Source: Pachyseris speciosa (taxonomy: Eukaryota > Cnidaria > Anthozoa > Scleractinia > Pachyseridae). From it: DNA of 64,000 nucleotides. The notes beneath the pieces are model-generated. The model saw nothing but the letters and a program-made list of their open reading frames with translations, did no database searches and had not been told where the DNA came from. Position 1 is the stretch's first letter. Each line of letters begins with the position of its first letter. The translations under genes were made by a program, and so were the position numbers. This document shows, one piece after another, positions 11,508 to 21,360 of the stretch. The stretch spans positions 32,501-96,500 of the forward strand of contig JAEMWC010001127.1 of assembly GCA_016490735.1 (NCBI GenBank), written 5' to 3'.

Positions 11508-12735
11508 CCCGATCACCTCCACCAATTGTATTCGGTTTTCAGAACATGCGTTATTTTGGAAGCCATATTTTGCGCATTCTCTACTTCCTAAACTAAAATA
11601 TACGACTTCTTTTCCTGGTTCTCATGAACTCACCTACACCAATTGCATTCCGTTTTCAGAACATGCGTTATTTTGGAACCATATTTGGCGCATTCTCTAC
11701 TTCCTAAACCATAATAGACTAGTTCTTTTCCTGGTTCTCATGAACTCACCTACTCCAATTGTATTCCATTCAAAGAACATGTGTTATTTTGAAAGCCATA
11801 TTTTGCGCATTCTCTACTTCCTAAACTAAAATATACGCGTTCTTTTGCTGGTTCTCATGAATTCACCTCCACCAACTGTATTCCGTTTTCAGAACATGCG
11901 TTATTTTGGAAGCCATACTTTGCGCATTCTCTACTTCCTAAACAAAAATATACGAGTTCTTTTGGTGGTTCACATGAACTCAGCTCCACCAATTGTATTC
12001 CGTTTTTAGAACATGGGTTAATATTTTGGAAGCCATATTTTGCGCATTCTCTTCTTCCTAAACCAAAATGTATGAGTTCTTTTGCTGATTCTCATGAACT
12101 CACTTCCACCAATTGTAATCCGTTTTCAGAGCATGCATTATTTTGGATGCCATATTTTACGCATTCTCTACTATTTAAACTAAAATATACGAGTTCTTTT
12201 GCTGGTTCCCATGAACTCACCTAAGCCATTTGTAGTCCGTTTTAAGAACATCCGTTATTTTGGAAGCCCTTTTTTGGCGCATTCTCTACTTCCTAAATTA
12301 AAATATAGGAGTTCTTTTGCTGGTTCTCATGAACGCACCTCCATCAATTGTATTCCGTTTTCAGAACATGCGTTATTTTGGAAGCCACCTTTTGCGCGTT
12401 TTCTACTTCCTAAACTAAAATATACGAGTTCTTTTGCTGGTTCTCATAAACTCACCTCCACCTATCGTATTCCGTTTTCAGAACATGCGTTATTTTGGAA
12501 GCCACCTTTTGCGCGTTTTCTACTTCCTAAACTAAAATATACGAGTTTTTTGCTGGTTCTTATGAACTCACCTCCACCAATTGTATTCAGTTTTCAGAAT
12601 ATGCGTTATTTTGGAAGCCATATTTTGCGAATTCTCTACTTCATAATCCAAAATATACGAGTTCTTTTGCTGGTTATCACGAACTCACCTCCACCAATTG
12701 TATTCCGTTTTTAGAACATGCGTTTCTTTGGGAAA
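11508..12735. repeat. 117-bp tandem satellite, about 11 copies
   Basis: The anchor AGAACATGCGTTATTTTGG recurs at 11541, 11658, 11774, 11891, 12008, 12128, 12245, 12363, 12480, 12596 and 12713, giving a period of 116-120 bp (mostly 117). Units include TTCTCATGAACTCACCTCCA and CGCATTCTCTACTTCCTAAA and differ by a few per cent to perhaps 15%. Because 117 is divisible by three, a spurious 171-codon ORF with 39-residue repeats crosses the last units. No gene is inferred. Confidence 0.95.
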
Positions 12736-12763
12736 AGAATTCTGCTTGTTCAATGTTTCGTAA

Positions 12764-12765
<2 letters not shown>

Positions 12766-12811
<46 letters not shown>

Positions 12812-13057
12812 GATTTATTAGTAGTACTTCCACAAGGTCGCTCTTCGTCTACTAATTACAAATCTTAAATCAAATCAAATTAAATCAAATGTTGGTTTTT
12901 GAGGAGAGGGGAAAACCGGAGTACCCGGAGAAAAACCTCTCGGAGCAGAGTAGAGAACCAACAAACTCAGCCCACATATGACACCGAGTCCGGGAATCGA
13001 AACCGGGACACATTGGTGGAAGGCGAGTGCTCTCACCACTGCGCCAACCCTGATCCC
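12766..13057 (-). mobile_element. tRNA-derived SINE with (ATT)n tail and TSD
   Basis: Read on the minus strand, the element starts with a tRNA-like head containing a Pol III A box TGGCGCAGTGG (within 13032-13046) and a B box GGTTTCGATTCC (12993-13004). It continues as a tRNA-unrelated body and ends in an (ATT)n tail (12766-12809). CGTAAAA lies on both sides (12759-12765 and 13058-13064), fitting a short target-site duplication. The spacing of the boxes and the terminal microsatellite are standard for SINEs. Confidence 0.85.
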
Positions 13058-13215
13058 CGTAAAAGGGAAAAGAATGGATTTGAATAACAAGAATAGCCCC
13101 GAAATATTTGGTAACCGTTAAAATTTGGCGACCACACCAATGCGAGAATTTCTGATGACATTTCTCTTGCAAAACGTTGATATGTTATATGGAAAATTGA
13201 TAGGAACTGACCGCG

Positions 13216-13331
13216 GTTGCCTCCTACGCAGACGCTGTTTGGTAGCCTCCTACGCAGACGCTCTTTAGGCTAGTCACGCGCCTCCTTCCGAGGAACGCTT
13301 GACGAGCCCAAAGACGTCTGCGTAGGAGGTA
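13216..13331. mobile_element. Short foldback copy of the TAGCCTCC...CAGACG family
   Basis: TAGCCTCCTACGCAGACG at 13243 pairs with CGTCTGCGTAGGAGGTA ending at 13331. The inner arms GGCT(A/C)GTCACGCG/CGCTTGACGAGCCC also pair. A partial extra left end (CCTCCTACGCAGACG, 13221-13235) precedes it. It is the same family as 29913-30234. Confidence 0.75.
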
Positions 13332-13349
13332 ATGACCTCGGCTCAATGG

Positions 13350-13766
13350 TTACTCTCTAGATCTGGTGATGATTTCTTGTATTCTCATAACCTGTATGTT
13401 TGACGGTATAGTGATGCTGTACGGATAAATTAGATCCTGGTCACTGTTGGGACTTAAAGCGTTGATAGTGTGTGGTGTGTGTGGTTCCCAAACGGACAAT
13501 ACAATGGTATATACCAGTTTTGTCGGCTTGTACTGCATTTGTGGCCAGTGATATGCGAGCCAGATGAATGTAAAATGGGTATCATAGTTACTAAAGCCTG
13601 ATTTCAATATGCGCGTAAAAACATCGGAAACAGTCGCAAATGGTTTGCCAAAGCTCGATTTTAAAACACCCTGACTGTTTGTGGTTGCGTTTGCAATTCT
13701 TTTTTCCAGAAGGATAATTGCTATATGTATTCTGACATTCTTATGGATCAATGCGAGGCGGGGCAC
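13350..13766 (-). other. 138-codon open frame, unrecognised
   Basis: A minus-strand frame with no stop over 138 codons. No signal peptide, membrane segment or known motif is evident. The C-terminal part (QDLIYPYSITIPSNIQVMRI) has the look of short coding relics seen repeatedly near coral transposons, but this is memory, not a match. No splice sites or polyadenylation signal support a host gene, so it is listed as uncertain. Confidence 0.3.
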
Positions 13767-14310
13767 GGTGAAGCTATGCTCACTGAAAGTTAAACAAATT
13801 AATTAAGGAGGGGCTACACGTGAATTTGAGTGTAATTTTAAGGACTTTAAATAAGGGATTGAAATGTAAAGATTCAAATTTCATTGAACTGTTAAATCTT
13901 CAATATTTTCTTATTTTCCTAAATTTAACTAATCCTTTGAGGAAAATTATCTTTTCCTAAATATACCCAAAAATCACCAAAAATTTGACAAAATATCCGA
14001 CAACACAGCCTCGTGAAATAAGCTGAAGTTCGTTTATGTTTCAATTTTTTAAGCAATAAATAAATAAATAAATGCTTCGATGACTCACTTCGGAGGTTTC
14101 TAGCTATGCTTACGTTCCGTATCCTTTCTCAACTAGTGAGCAAAAAATATCCATGGATGGATTGTATTTCGTCATGTTTGTATTAAATAGACTAATGTCA
14201 CCTCGGATTTATCATTGGGTATGAGAGGCAACGTGAACATACCTTTCCACTTGAGAAAGACCGAGTTCGGTTCTTCACTGGGATATTAAATCTTGACCAT
14301 ACTTTTTTCT
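13767..14310. other. No gene seen
   Basis: AT-rich intergenic DNA with no supported feature. Confidence 0.4.
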
Positions 14311-14431
14311 TTCTGTGAATGATATATGAAATGAATCATATATGAACTGCGGAAATGAATCAAATGAAGAATGATCCTCGCAGTTGTTAACGCAATTTAT
14401 ACAATTGCGAAAAGAAGCCTGAAAAAATTCA

Positions 14432-14479
14432 GGACTTCAACGGGGTTTGAACCCGTGACCTCGCGATTACCGGTGCGAT

Positions 14480-14505
<26 letters not shown>
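14432..14505 (-). tRNA. tRNA-Thr(GGT)-like, probably pseudo
   Basis: The 74-nt minus-strand sequence has a seven-pair acceptor stem (GGCTTCA/TGAAGTC), a D arm GCTCAGTTGGTTAGAGC with a good A box, and a perfect T arm ACGGG-TTCAAAC-CCCGT with a good B box. The anticodon arm (TCGCA-CCGGTAA-TCGCG) pairs badly: only one Watson-Crick pair and one wobble. U33 is replaced by C. By position the anticodon is GGT (Thr). It is probably a repeat-derived tRNA pseudogene spread with the surrounding element. Confidence 0.65.
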
Positions 14506-14520
<15 letters not shown>

Positions 14521-14800
14521 AGGTCAATTGTGGGTTCATATTATCCCGTGAAAGAAATGAGTGTGAATGATATATGAAATGAATCATATATGAACTGCGG
14601 AAATGAAATCAAATGAAGAATGATCCCGCATCCTTGCGTTCACAAATGAAATCAAATGAAGAATGATCTCGCATCCTTGCGTTCACAACTGCGAGGATCA
14701 TTCTTCATTTGATTTCATTTCCGCAGTTCATATATGATTCATTTCATATATCATTCACACTCATTTCTTTCACGGGATAATATGAACCCACAATTGACCT

Positions 14801-14815
<15 letters not shown>

Positions 14816-14841
<26 letters not shown>

Positions 14842-14889
14842 ATCGCACCGGTAATCGCGAGGTCACGGGTTCAAACCCCGTTGAAGTCC
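14816..14889 (+). tRNA. tRNA-Thr(GGT)-like, mirror copy, probably pseudo
   Basis: Identical over 74 nt to the copy at 14432-14505 but on the plus strand, in the other arm of the palindrome. It has the same strong acceptor, D and T arms and the same mispaired anticodon stem. Identity of the two copies reflects recent duplication or arm-to-arm gene conversion. Confidence 0.65.
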
Positions 14890-15010
14890 TGAATTTTTTC
14901 AGGCTTCTTTTCGCAATTGCATAAATTGCGTTCACAACTGCGAGGATCATTCTTCATTTGATTTTTTTCTTTCTCTTGTTATGTTATTTTTTCTCACAAG
15001 AAGTATTACT

Positions 15011-15063
<53 letters not shown>
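15011..15063. repeat. (CAT)n microsatellite
   Basis: About 17 uninterrupted trinucleotide units. Confidence 0.95.
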
Positions 15064-15614
15064 TAATGATTAAGCTTTAAAGGGATTTTGCAACATTTAA
15101 TGGATATGATGAAAACGATTCTATACCGGGATATTCAATACAACAAAACCCAGTCTCCAACATCATCATAATCACAATGCTCGCGATGCAACAAGGATGA
15201 AAGACAGCCTCGTCTCGTTTCTTTTCTTTAGCGACAAATGGCGGATGTAATTGTTTTTGGCGGATAAAATGCAAGCTTGAATCAAGGTTAATTTTAGCCT
15301 CTTATTAAGATTTTTTTGCACCAGCCAGGATTTCAACAATTTACACATTCGACGCGTTTGAATCAAGTCCGCAATGTTGAATTAATGTTGAAACAAATTT
15401 TGGCTAGAGGAAATCTGATGGCCCGTGAGTTTGCTAACACCAAACATTGAACGAAGTGTTAAAAAATATTTGATATGGACTTTCGGCGCTTCCCTTACCC
15501 TAATTCCCTCAAACCAAACAAGCAAAAAAGTGCTTTCCCGTCTTTGTTGTCTTTGCGTTGGCATATTTCGCCACTAGAAAACTCTTCCAGAGCATTACAC
15601 AAGTTTTAAGATCA
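15064..15614. other. No gene seen
   Basis: Intergenic DNA downstream (3') of the small secreted-peptide gene. ORFs on the minus strand have no recognisable content. Confidence 0.4.
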
Positions 15615-15642
15615 AGTGAAAACAATTAATCATTTAAGATTC

Positions 15643-15648
15643 TTTATT
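15643..15648 (-). terminator. AATAAA polyadenylation signal
   Basis: Canonical hexamer on the minus strand, about 270 bp downstream of the small peptide stop codon and inside its predicted 3' UTR exon. Confidence 0.55.
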
Positions 15649-15914
15649 TTTCCCCACCCAAGTTTTATACTCATTACAGAAAGCTCAATTCAAATCAGCT
15701 TTCAAATACAGTCGTCATTGGTTTAAATGGAGACTAACTAAACCCTCTCTGCAACTAGTGCGGATTGATTATGAATCGAGCAGTGCGAGTCAGCCAACAC
15801 CTGAAATGAAAGGAAAAAGTTGTTAGTTGCCAACAAGAACTTGACAAAGTCCAAGAGTTTACTATTGATAACTGAAAGTATTTCAAATAATCCACGAAGA
15901 CTTATAATCACCGA

Positions 15915-16109
15915 TTAGTTTTCCTTTCCCCCAGCGGTCTCTCCACTGTCTTCCCAGTATGTATCGGCGGTTGGCTTCGCATCTTCAACTTTATAGGTCA
16001 ACAAATCTGCTGGCTTCGCATCTTCAGCGTTAGCCTTACGATAGGATCGTCCATTGGTGGACACTATCAGCAGAGCGATGAGAACCACGAAAACAGGCTT
16101 TGTAGTAAA
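15915..16109 (-). pseudogene. Small secreted acidic peptide gene without a visible start codon
   Basis: After an in-frame TGA (16110-16112) the minus strand reads 64 codons to TAA (15915-15917). A hydrophobic signal-peptide core VFVVLIALLIVSTNG leads into an acidic, cysteine-free tail with two related motifs (AEDAKPADLLTYK and VEDAKPTADTYW). No ATG exists in frame: the codon just before KPVFVV is ACA where ATG would be expected. A strong acceptor (T10-AG, exon edge 16127) lies upstream. A downstream acceptor (15801) after a GTGATT donor (15911) suggests a 3' UTR intron, and AATAAA (15643-15648) gives a poly(A) signal. Either the start was lost by mutation or it is supplied through another splice. 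The family is not recognised. Confidence 0.6.
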
Positions 16110-16127
16110 TCAACGAACAACACGAGT

Positions 16128-17135
16128 CTAAAAAAAAAATTCAAAGCGTGTAAATGCAATACCTAGGCTTAGATTACAAATGTTAGAAAGACAGGATAAC
16201 TACCGGCTTAGCGAACTAAGTTGCGTGATATTGTAAATGACAAAATGTCTTTAAATAAGTGGATGCTATCCCACAAGGCGAAATATATAGTCCCTCCACC
16301 AAACAGCAGTCAATCGGCAAAAACAATGTTATTTATTGCCTATCTGTTAGGATTCCCACCTTATTCACAGAAATAACAATCAGCTTTAGTAACAAGTATC
16401 AGAAGAATTCCCACAAGCCTACAAAGGTACAATTCACCATTAAAGTTATAAATAACCCATCTACCGGTTGCTATTACCAACAAAACATCTCGCCTGGTTT
16501 ACATGGTAACGCGTTTGTTTTTTTATTTATTTCTATTCATTGATCAGCATTCATAATTCATTCATTAGCGCATTTAATTCTAGTCTTTTGATCAATTCAA
16601 TCCATTCGTTTGCCACCATGCGCGCGGAAGGAAAATTGACAGAGCACATACAAGAAAAGGTCGCTGCTACGCGTCATACACATATCGAACTACCGTAACA
16701 TTGCACCAAGCCGCGATACACATTAAAATCAATGAGCTGATTCCCCCCTATATTGCTAGTCGTGGCAATCGAAAACTATTGAGGTATAGCACCAGCGCTT
16801 AGTCTGGCCATAAGACCGACAGAGTAGACTTTATTAATTCCTGCGCTTTAGCAATTAAACATCCGTATCAACAAATGTTAGCATTTTTGTCTTTGTGCAC
16901 GTATTAAACATCAATAGAAAATTCGAAAGTAAAAAAGAATCATTTCAAAATTTTCTTCAACCCTCAGGGCAACATTTAGGAAGTAAAGTAAGTACTTCAG
17001 CTAAAATTCATTACCTCTATTTCTACAGAAAAAATCACTTTCAAGGTTTTTGACGAGCCTAAACCTTGCTTATTACCCTGTATGCATAACGGGTTGAACA
17101 AAAATACTATTTCTATGTCATTTCAAATTTTCCAT
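16128..17135. other. No gene seen; repeat shared with 22945-23760
   Basis: A 94-codon ORF (16259-16543) has no recognisable content. From about 16735 to 17110 the sequence (CTAGTCGTGGCAA, later CAAGGTTTTTGACGAGCC and ACCCTGTATGCAT) matches 22945-23000 and 23610-23750, where a LINE interrupts the same repeat. Confidence 0.5.
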
Positions 17136-17325
17136 TTGTGAACCCAGTAAACAAGACGAACTCATAACTCTAATCCCAACAAGACCATAACCTAATCCTA
17201 ACCCATCAATCTAGCCTTACCCAAGACCTCAGACCTTAAACCCTCAAGCCAAACAATAACTCTAGCCCAAAAATCCTCATCCTAACCCTATGTTTAAGTT
17301 TAGCTAAGCCATCGCTTTTGTTTAT
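17136..17325. repeat. Degenerate CCTAA/CCCTAA-like tract
   Basis: Phrases such as ACCTAATCCTAACCC, CTAGCCTTACCC and CCTAACCCTATG recur at 6-12 bp spacing. It looks like a decayed telomere-like or simple-sequence tract. Confidence 0.4.
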
Positions 17326-17477
17326 ATTGATGTAAAAAGTAGCGGTCACGTGACCTCATTTTTTCATTAAATAAACATTTTTGGAGATTCATTGATTAAT
17401 ATTTTCACTGATAACCACAATAGTTGGACCATTCCTTATTCACCACGTAGAATGCTGTTTTTGTGTTAGAAGTGGTG

Positions 17478-18205
17478 GTTATGAAAGATGCAAATCTCAT
17501 CTTCTGGGCCCAGTTGCTCGAAGCATGGTTAGCCCTAACCCAGGTTAAATACCATGACAACCTGTTGGTTTTAATACATCTTAACCGACGGTTAGCGCTA
17601 ACCATGCTTCGAGCAACTCAGCCCTGGTCAGAACATGCCAGTTGGAACAGGGTCACCGTGTTTCCAAAGAGAAGAGATTTTCAAAGTCCCAGTTCCCCTT
17701 CAATTTTATTTTACGCTGAAATGGGTTTACTAGGAGTTATACACAGCTTAAAATCTTTTGTCTTACCAATTACACAAACTACCCACCAAGTAGAACGGAA
17801 ATCCCTCAAAATTGAAGTTTTCCTTAAATCATTGGGTAGCCTTTCTATCGGTAAGTCAAAAGCTGGTTTCCTTGACATTATGCCTCAAAGTTATGAAAGA
17901 TGCAAATTTAATAAATCTAATCTTCTGTTAATATGCCAGTTGGAGCAAGATCACCGTGTTTCCAAAGGTATGAGATCTTCAAAGTTAAGCACGTTCTGTC
18001 CCAGTCCCTTTTCAATTTTATTTTACGCTGAAATGGTTTTACCAGGAGTTATATACAGTTTAAAATCCTTTATCTTACCAGTTAAACATACTACCCACTA
18101 ACCACAACGAAAATCCCTACAAAAAAAAGAATAGAAAATTTGCTTAACTTATCGAGCAGCCTTTCTATCGGTAAGTCAAAGCTGGTTTCCTTGACATTAT
18201 GCCGC
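17478..18205. repeat. Tandem duplication (two units), first unit carrying a MITE
   Basis: Unit A (17478-17884) and unit B (17893-18205) both start ATGAAAGATGCAAAT and share ATGCCAGTTGGA, ACCGTGTTTCCAAAG and TATCGGTAAGTCAAA. Unit A holds the GTTAGCGCTAAC MITE (17506-17624), which unit B lacks. The 212-codon ORF running through is not supported as a gene. Confidence 0.8.
17506..17624. mobile_element. GTTAGCGCTAAC-family MITE, copy 1
   Basis: Terminal repeats GGGCCCAGTTGCTCGAAGCA and TGCTTCGAGCAACTCAGCCC face each other. Interior AATACCATGACAACC and GGTTTTAATACATCTTAA are shared with copies at 38151-38270 and 63076-63382. Confidence 0.85.
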
Positions 18206-18279
18206 AACTTTTGGCATGACAACACAACAAGAGGTGAAAAATGTATCCTTTCATGTTCATATACAGTACCGCCCAAAAG

Positions 18280-18440
18280 TAAGTTACCAGTCGCGTCGCG
18301 TTTCCTGCGCGACGCGATTCGTGTCGCGCGCTACGCGATTCGCGTAGCGTGAGACTCACTGAAGCGAAAATTTTTGGCATAAATTTTGGATGATTTTACA
18401 ACGCGAAATCAATTAACTTCGCGTAGCGCTTTACGAATGC
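18280..18440. repeat. CpG-rich palindromic patch (CGCGTAGCG)
   Basis: Repeated CGCG-containing words (GTCGCGTCGCG, CGCGACGCGATTCG, CTACGCGATTCGCGTAGCG) stand out from the AT-rich surroundings. A GTACCGCCCAAAAGTAAG phrase just before it resembles a Tc1/mariner end, but no opposite end was found. Confidence 0.4.
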
Positions 18441-18709
18441 AGCTATTGTTTCAATCGAATACATGTCGTTCCCTACTATGCAAATACAGACAGCATCATG
18501 GAGTTAATCACGAATTGAAATGGCGCAGTCCTCTTGTAAACAAACCGACGAAGATCGATTGCGAATGGTTACTGTTCCTCGGGTGTTCCTTGCTCCCGCT
18601 AGCGCTGAAATAACAACTTTTATCGGTTCTGTCGTCAATACGATATATGGTCGTGTTTTCTGAATTCGTTAGGAAAATTAAGTGGTAGTTCGTCACAAGC
18701 AAATGGCCA

Positions 18710-19400
18710 TTGGCGACTGCTTGCTGTATTTTGCTTTCAGTTCACAAAGCGATGCAGGCTAAAATTTGCATAAAACCGCAAAAACTACTGGCTGTGTATC
18801 CTGAAACCTTCCACTCAGTAAACATGGCACAACACTCGTTACTCATTACTCGCTTGAGAAGCCGTGGAAAATCCGAAGCAGAACGGACTTTATTTCATTT
18901 TCTTCTTTTAGAACGAATAATCTTATCATGTAGAAATTGGAAGTTCATCTGGCTGATGAAGTTTGAGCCGTTAGTTAAGACTTACGCGTATGTGAAATGT
19001 TTATTCGACACGCCGGCACTCAGTCGTATATTTTCTAGTTTGCAAGACCGAAAAACATTTTCCTGGGCATATCTTACTAAGGTTGTGCTCCAGGAGAGTG
19101 TTTCCGCGTAAAAAGATTTGCTAAAGAGTACGGTAGTTCGGAAGCCTCGCACGTGCTGAGCTTACTTTGGTTGATAGATCGATGAAGAGAAGGATAAGCT
19201 TATCTCACGGCTCGATATTATCATGTAGAATTTGAGATTCATCTGGCCATGGTGAAGTTTTTTATTCAACACGCCGGCACTCAATCGTATGTTTTCTACT
19301 TCGAAAGACCTAAAAACATTTTCCTGGGCATATCTTTGTAAAGTTGCGCTACAGTAGAGTTTGTCCGCGTAAAAGAGTTGCTGAAGGAAGCGTCGCACGT
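18710..19400. repeat. Two diverged tandem units
   Basis: Segments 18912-19130 and 19206-19390 share ATCATGTAGAA, TTCATCTGGC, ACACGCCGGCACTCA and CATTTTCCTGGGCATATCTT. A third, weaker echo lies near 19820-19880. ORFs here (133 and 115 codons) are not conserved between units in frame and are not called as genes. Confidence 0.6.
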
Positions 19401-19960
19401 GCGGTCTATCGATCAATCGAAAAGAACGAACAGCTTTATCTCCCAGCTCGTTTCCCCTCAATCGCCGTGCCAACTCTATGTTTTGAGGTACACAAACGAA
19501 TATTACCATATACCTATTTGCGTTTGGTAATAATCCGCATTAAGCTTAGAGTACCCTCGATAAAGACACTCGCAAAACACTCGCTCCGTCGAAACAACAC
19601 ATACGAAAAGAAACATCCCAAGTGTGTAAACATTTTCAATTTTCAAACGGCTAACTAAAGTTATCAAGAATCAAATGAATAGAAAGCTAAACAAAAGTTA
19701 AGCATCAGTCACGAACGAGCCGAAATTATCGGCGGTTTGATGTTCAGTTTAGGAAGAAGCTTGAATTCGAGGGAAGCGAATTAATTAGATAGTAGCCGCG
19801 CTCACTGCGGTAGAATTCCTCTGTGTCTCCACTTCGAAAGACCGAAAGCGGAAAACCATGTTCCTGTGCATCATATTGTGTATATAGTTTTCTTAAATTA
19901 ATCATGACGATCTCAACTATGGTTGCCGGAATGTTGCAATATTCAATACGAACAATTTTA

Positions 19961-20200
19961 TATTCAATGTTTCAATATTTTATTCAATAAACCAAAATTA
20001 TATTCAATGTTTCGATATTTTATTCAATAAACCAAAATTATATTCAATGTTTCGATATTTTATTCAATAAACCAAAATTATATTCAATGTTTCGATATTT
20101 TGTTCAATAAACCAAAATTATATTCAATGGCTTGATATTTTGTTCAATAAACCGAAATTATATTCAATGCTTCGCATTTTTATTCAGTAAATCAAATTTA
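19961..20200. repeat. 40-bp subrepeats of left foldback arm
   Basis: TATTCAATG starts at 19961, 20001, 20041, 20081, 20121 and 20161, exactly 40 bp apart, each followed by TATTCAATAAACC(A/G)AAA. The inverted counterpart lies at about 22010-22200. Confidence 0.95.
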
Positions 20201-20693
20201 TATTCAATAACTCCCAATAAAATATGTATTGGAATGAAGGTTTGTTTGCGTTTTATTTGTATTCAATGCGCGCTTGTTCAATTCAATAACTGATTTTTTG
20301 TTCAATGCGTAATTTTTATGTTCAATAATTTCTGCAGTCCATCCCGGTCAGCGGATGATGGACGACCCTGTAGTTACCCTATGTATGAGAACACCTAAAC
20401 ATGGCGGCCGATGCTATGTGCCTGGTCGGTGCTACGTGCGTGAAAGTGCTTTTCGTCTATTATAAATAACCTGCTAGAGGAGATTGAAATCCAAGATGAT
20501 AACCCTGACGTAGGCTTCCACGAATCGACACTTCTCTTTAGTAGACTCGAAATGGCATTATCTGTCCTGCGTTCACTGCTCGATATGGATTTGTTATTCG
20601 ATGGTAACACTAATAAAGTTCTAGGTCAGCTGCAGGAGGGGGTGCGCCACTAAGGAATGGCGCAACTGATTGGTGACCGGACGTAAACAAATT

Positions 20694-21164
20694 TTAATAG
20701 CGAATACGAAGACGAAGTCTTTTGCCTAGGCAATAACATAACGCGTGCGCGCACCCCCTGCACCCTCCCCCTAGATCTGCCCCTGAGCTGTGTACTTTGT
20801 TTGCGGAAATGTATGAATACTGAAACGAGGAAATGTCCGAAAACCCACCTAAATTCTCCAAGTTAAACTCATTTATCCTTCTATACAGTGTACACCGCGA
20901 AATTCGTAGCATCTTAGCAATATCTATCCAGTTGTAGAAACCACAACATCCGGAATGGTTTCTCCCCCTGGCGAGCTTACACAGGGGCACCCGACGACAA
21001 ATTTCGGTAGATATCTGTTCGGTGGAGGGCCTTGCGTTTTCGGCGTCGATTAAAGAGTGCACTCGAATTTTCGTAACTAAAACGTGGCCTAAAAGATTCG
21101 AAATTGGAAAATCATAGCCCCTGAGGTTTTCGGAAAGGTCGTAACTGCTGTTTTTGGCGGTCAA
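20694..21164 (-). pseudogene. Transposase-like HTH relic inside the foldback element
   Basis: The minus-strand frame contains WIDIAKMLRISRCTLYRRINEF (coding about 20870-20935) followed by GGFSDIS. This is the resolvase/IS3-type helix-turn-helix that precedes an rve-like integrase core in a family of eukaryotic transposases (IS3EU-like). No DDE catalytic segment follows. The N-terminal part (KNSSYDLSENLRGYDF, HSLIDAE) is the coding side of a repeat found again at 42497 and about 46110. It is truncated and probably inactive. Family assignment is from memory of related proteins. Confidence 0.55.
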
Positions 21165-21360
21165 AAACGTCAGCTAGCATTTTCGAAAAGAAAATAGTTC
21201 CCTAGAAAGTTCGTGGAAAGTTCATTTCAGCTTGCATTTTCTCAAAGAAAGATTTTGTTCCCTAAAATTTTCGGGCAATTAAAATTTCAGCTAGGAAATC
21301 CGAACAGCTGAACTTCTTCTAGCTTATGAAAACATCACTTTAAACAGAATTCAAACACCA
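20985..21360 (-). repeat. Dispersed repeat copy 1 (AACAGATATCTACC ... GAAAACCTCAGGGGC)
   Basis: Read on the minus strand this matches 42400-42660 and 45935-46318 over some 250-380 bp, including CTTTAATCGACGCCGA, CGAACAGATATCTACC and GAACTATTTTCTTT. Confidence 0.85.

Larger units (their letters stand above)
14361..14960. repeat. Large palindrome carrying two mirror-image tRNA sequences
   Basis: Arms of about 265 bp (14361-14625 and 14695-14960) are almost perfect inverted copies around a 70-bp spacer. Each arm contains one tRNA-like sequence plus flanking TGAATGATATATGAAATGAA and AATGAAGAATGATC blocks. The block left of the first tRNA (from about 14315) is repeated right of it (from about 14563), so each tRNA sits between short direct repeats. 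The mirrored 68-codon ORFs here are antisense readings of the tRNA region and not genes. Confidence 0.9.

Noticed and set aside
12199..12714. 171-codon repetitive ORF
   Set aside because: It is a by-product of the 117-bp satellite; neighbouring units break the frame.
11508..12735. Possible CRISPR-like array
   Set aside because: Contiguous satellite units without unique spacers, in a clearly eukaryotic context.
14371..14950. Two identical 68-codon ORFs
   Set aside because: They are antisense translations of the tRNA-like sequences in the palindrome arms.
17463..18101. 212-codon plus ORF across the tandem duplication
   Set aside because: It runs through a MITE and through duplicated non-coding units in inconsistent frames.
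18262..18290. Tc1/mariner terminal repeat (GTACCGCCCAAAAGTAAG)
   Set aside because: No matching opposite end or transposase; a loosely similar phrase at 62268 is too short to pair with it.
18710..19111. 133-codon ORF as a gene
   Set aside because: It overlaps a diverged tandem repeat whose second unit does not keep the frame; no domain or splice support.
19961..20200. Possible CRISPR-like 40-bp array
   Set aside because: Direct head-to-tail AT-rich units with no spacers, within foldback arms.
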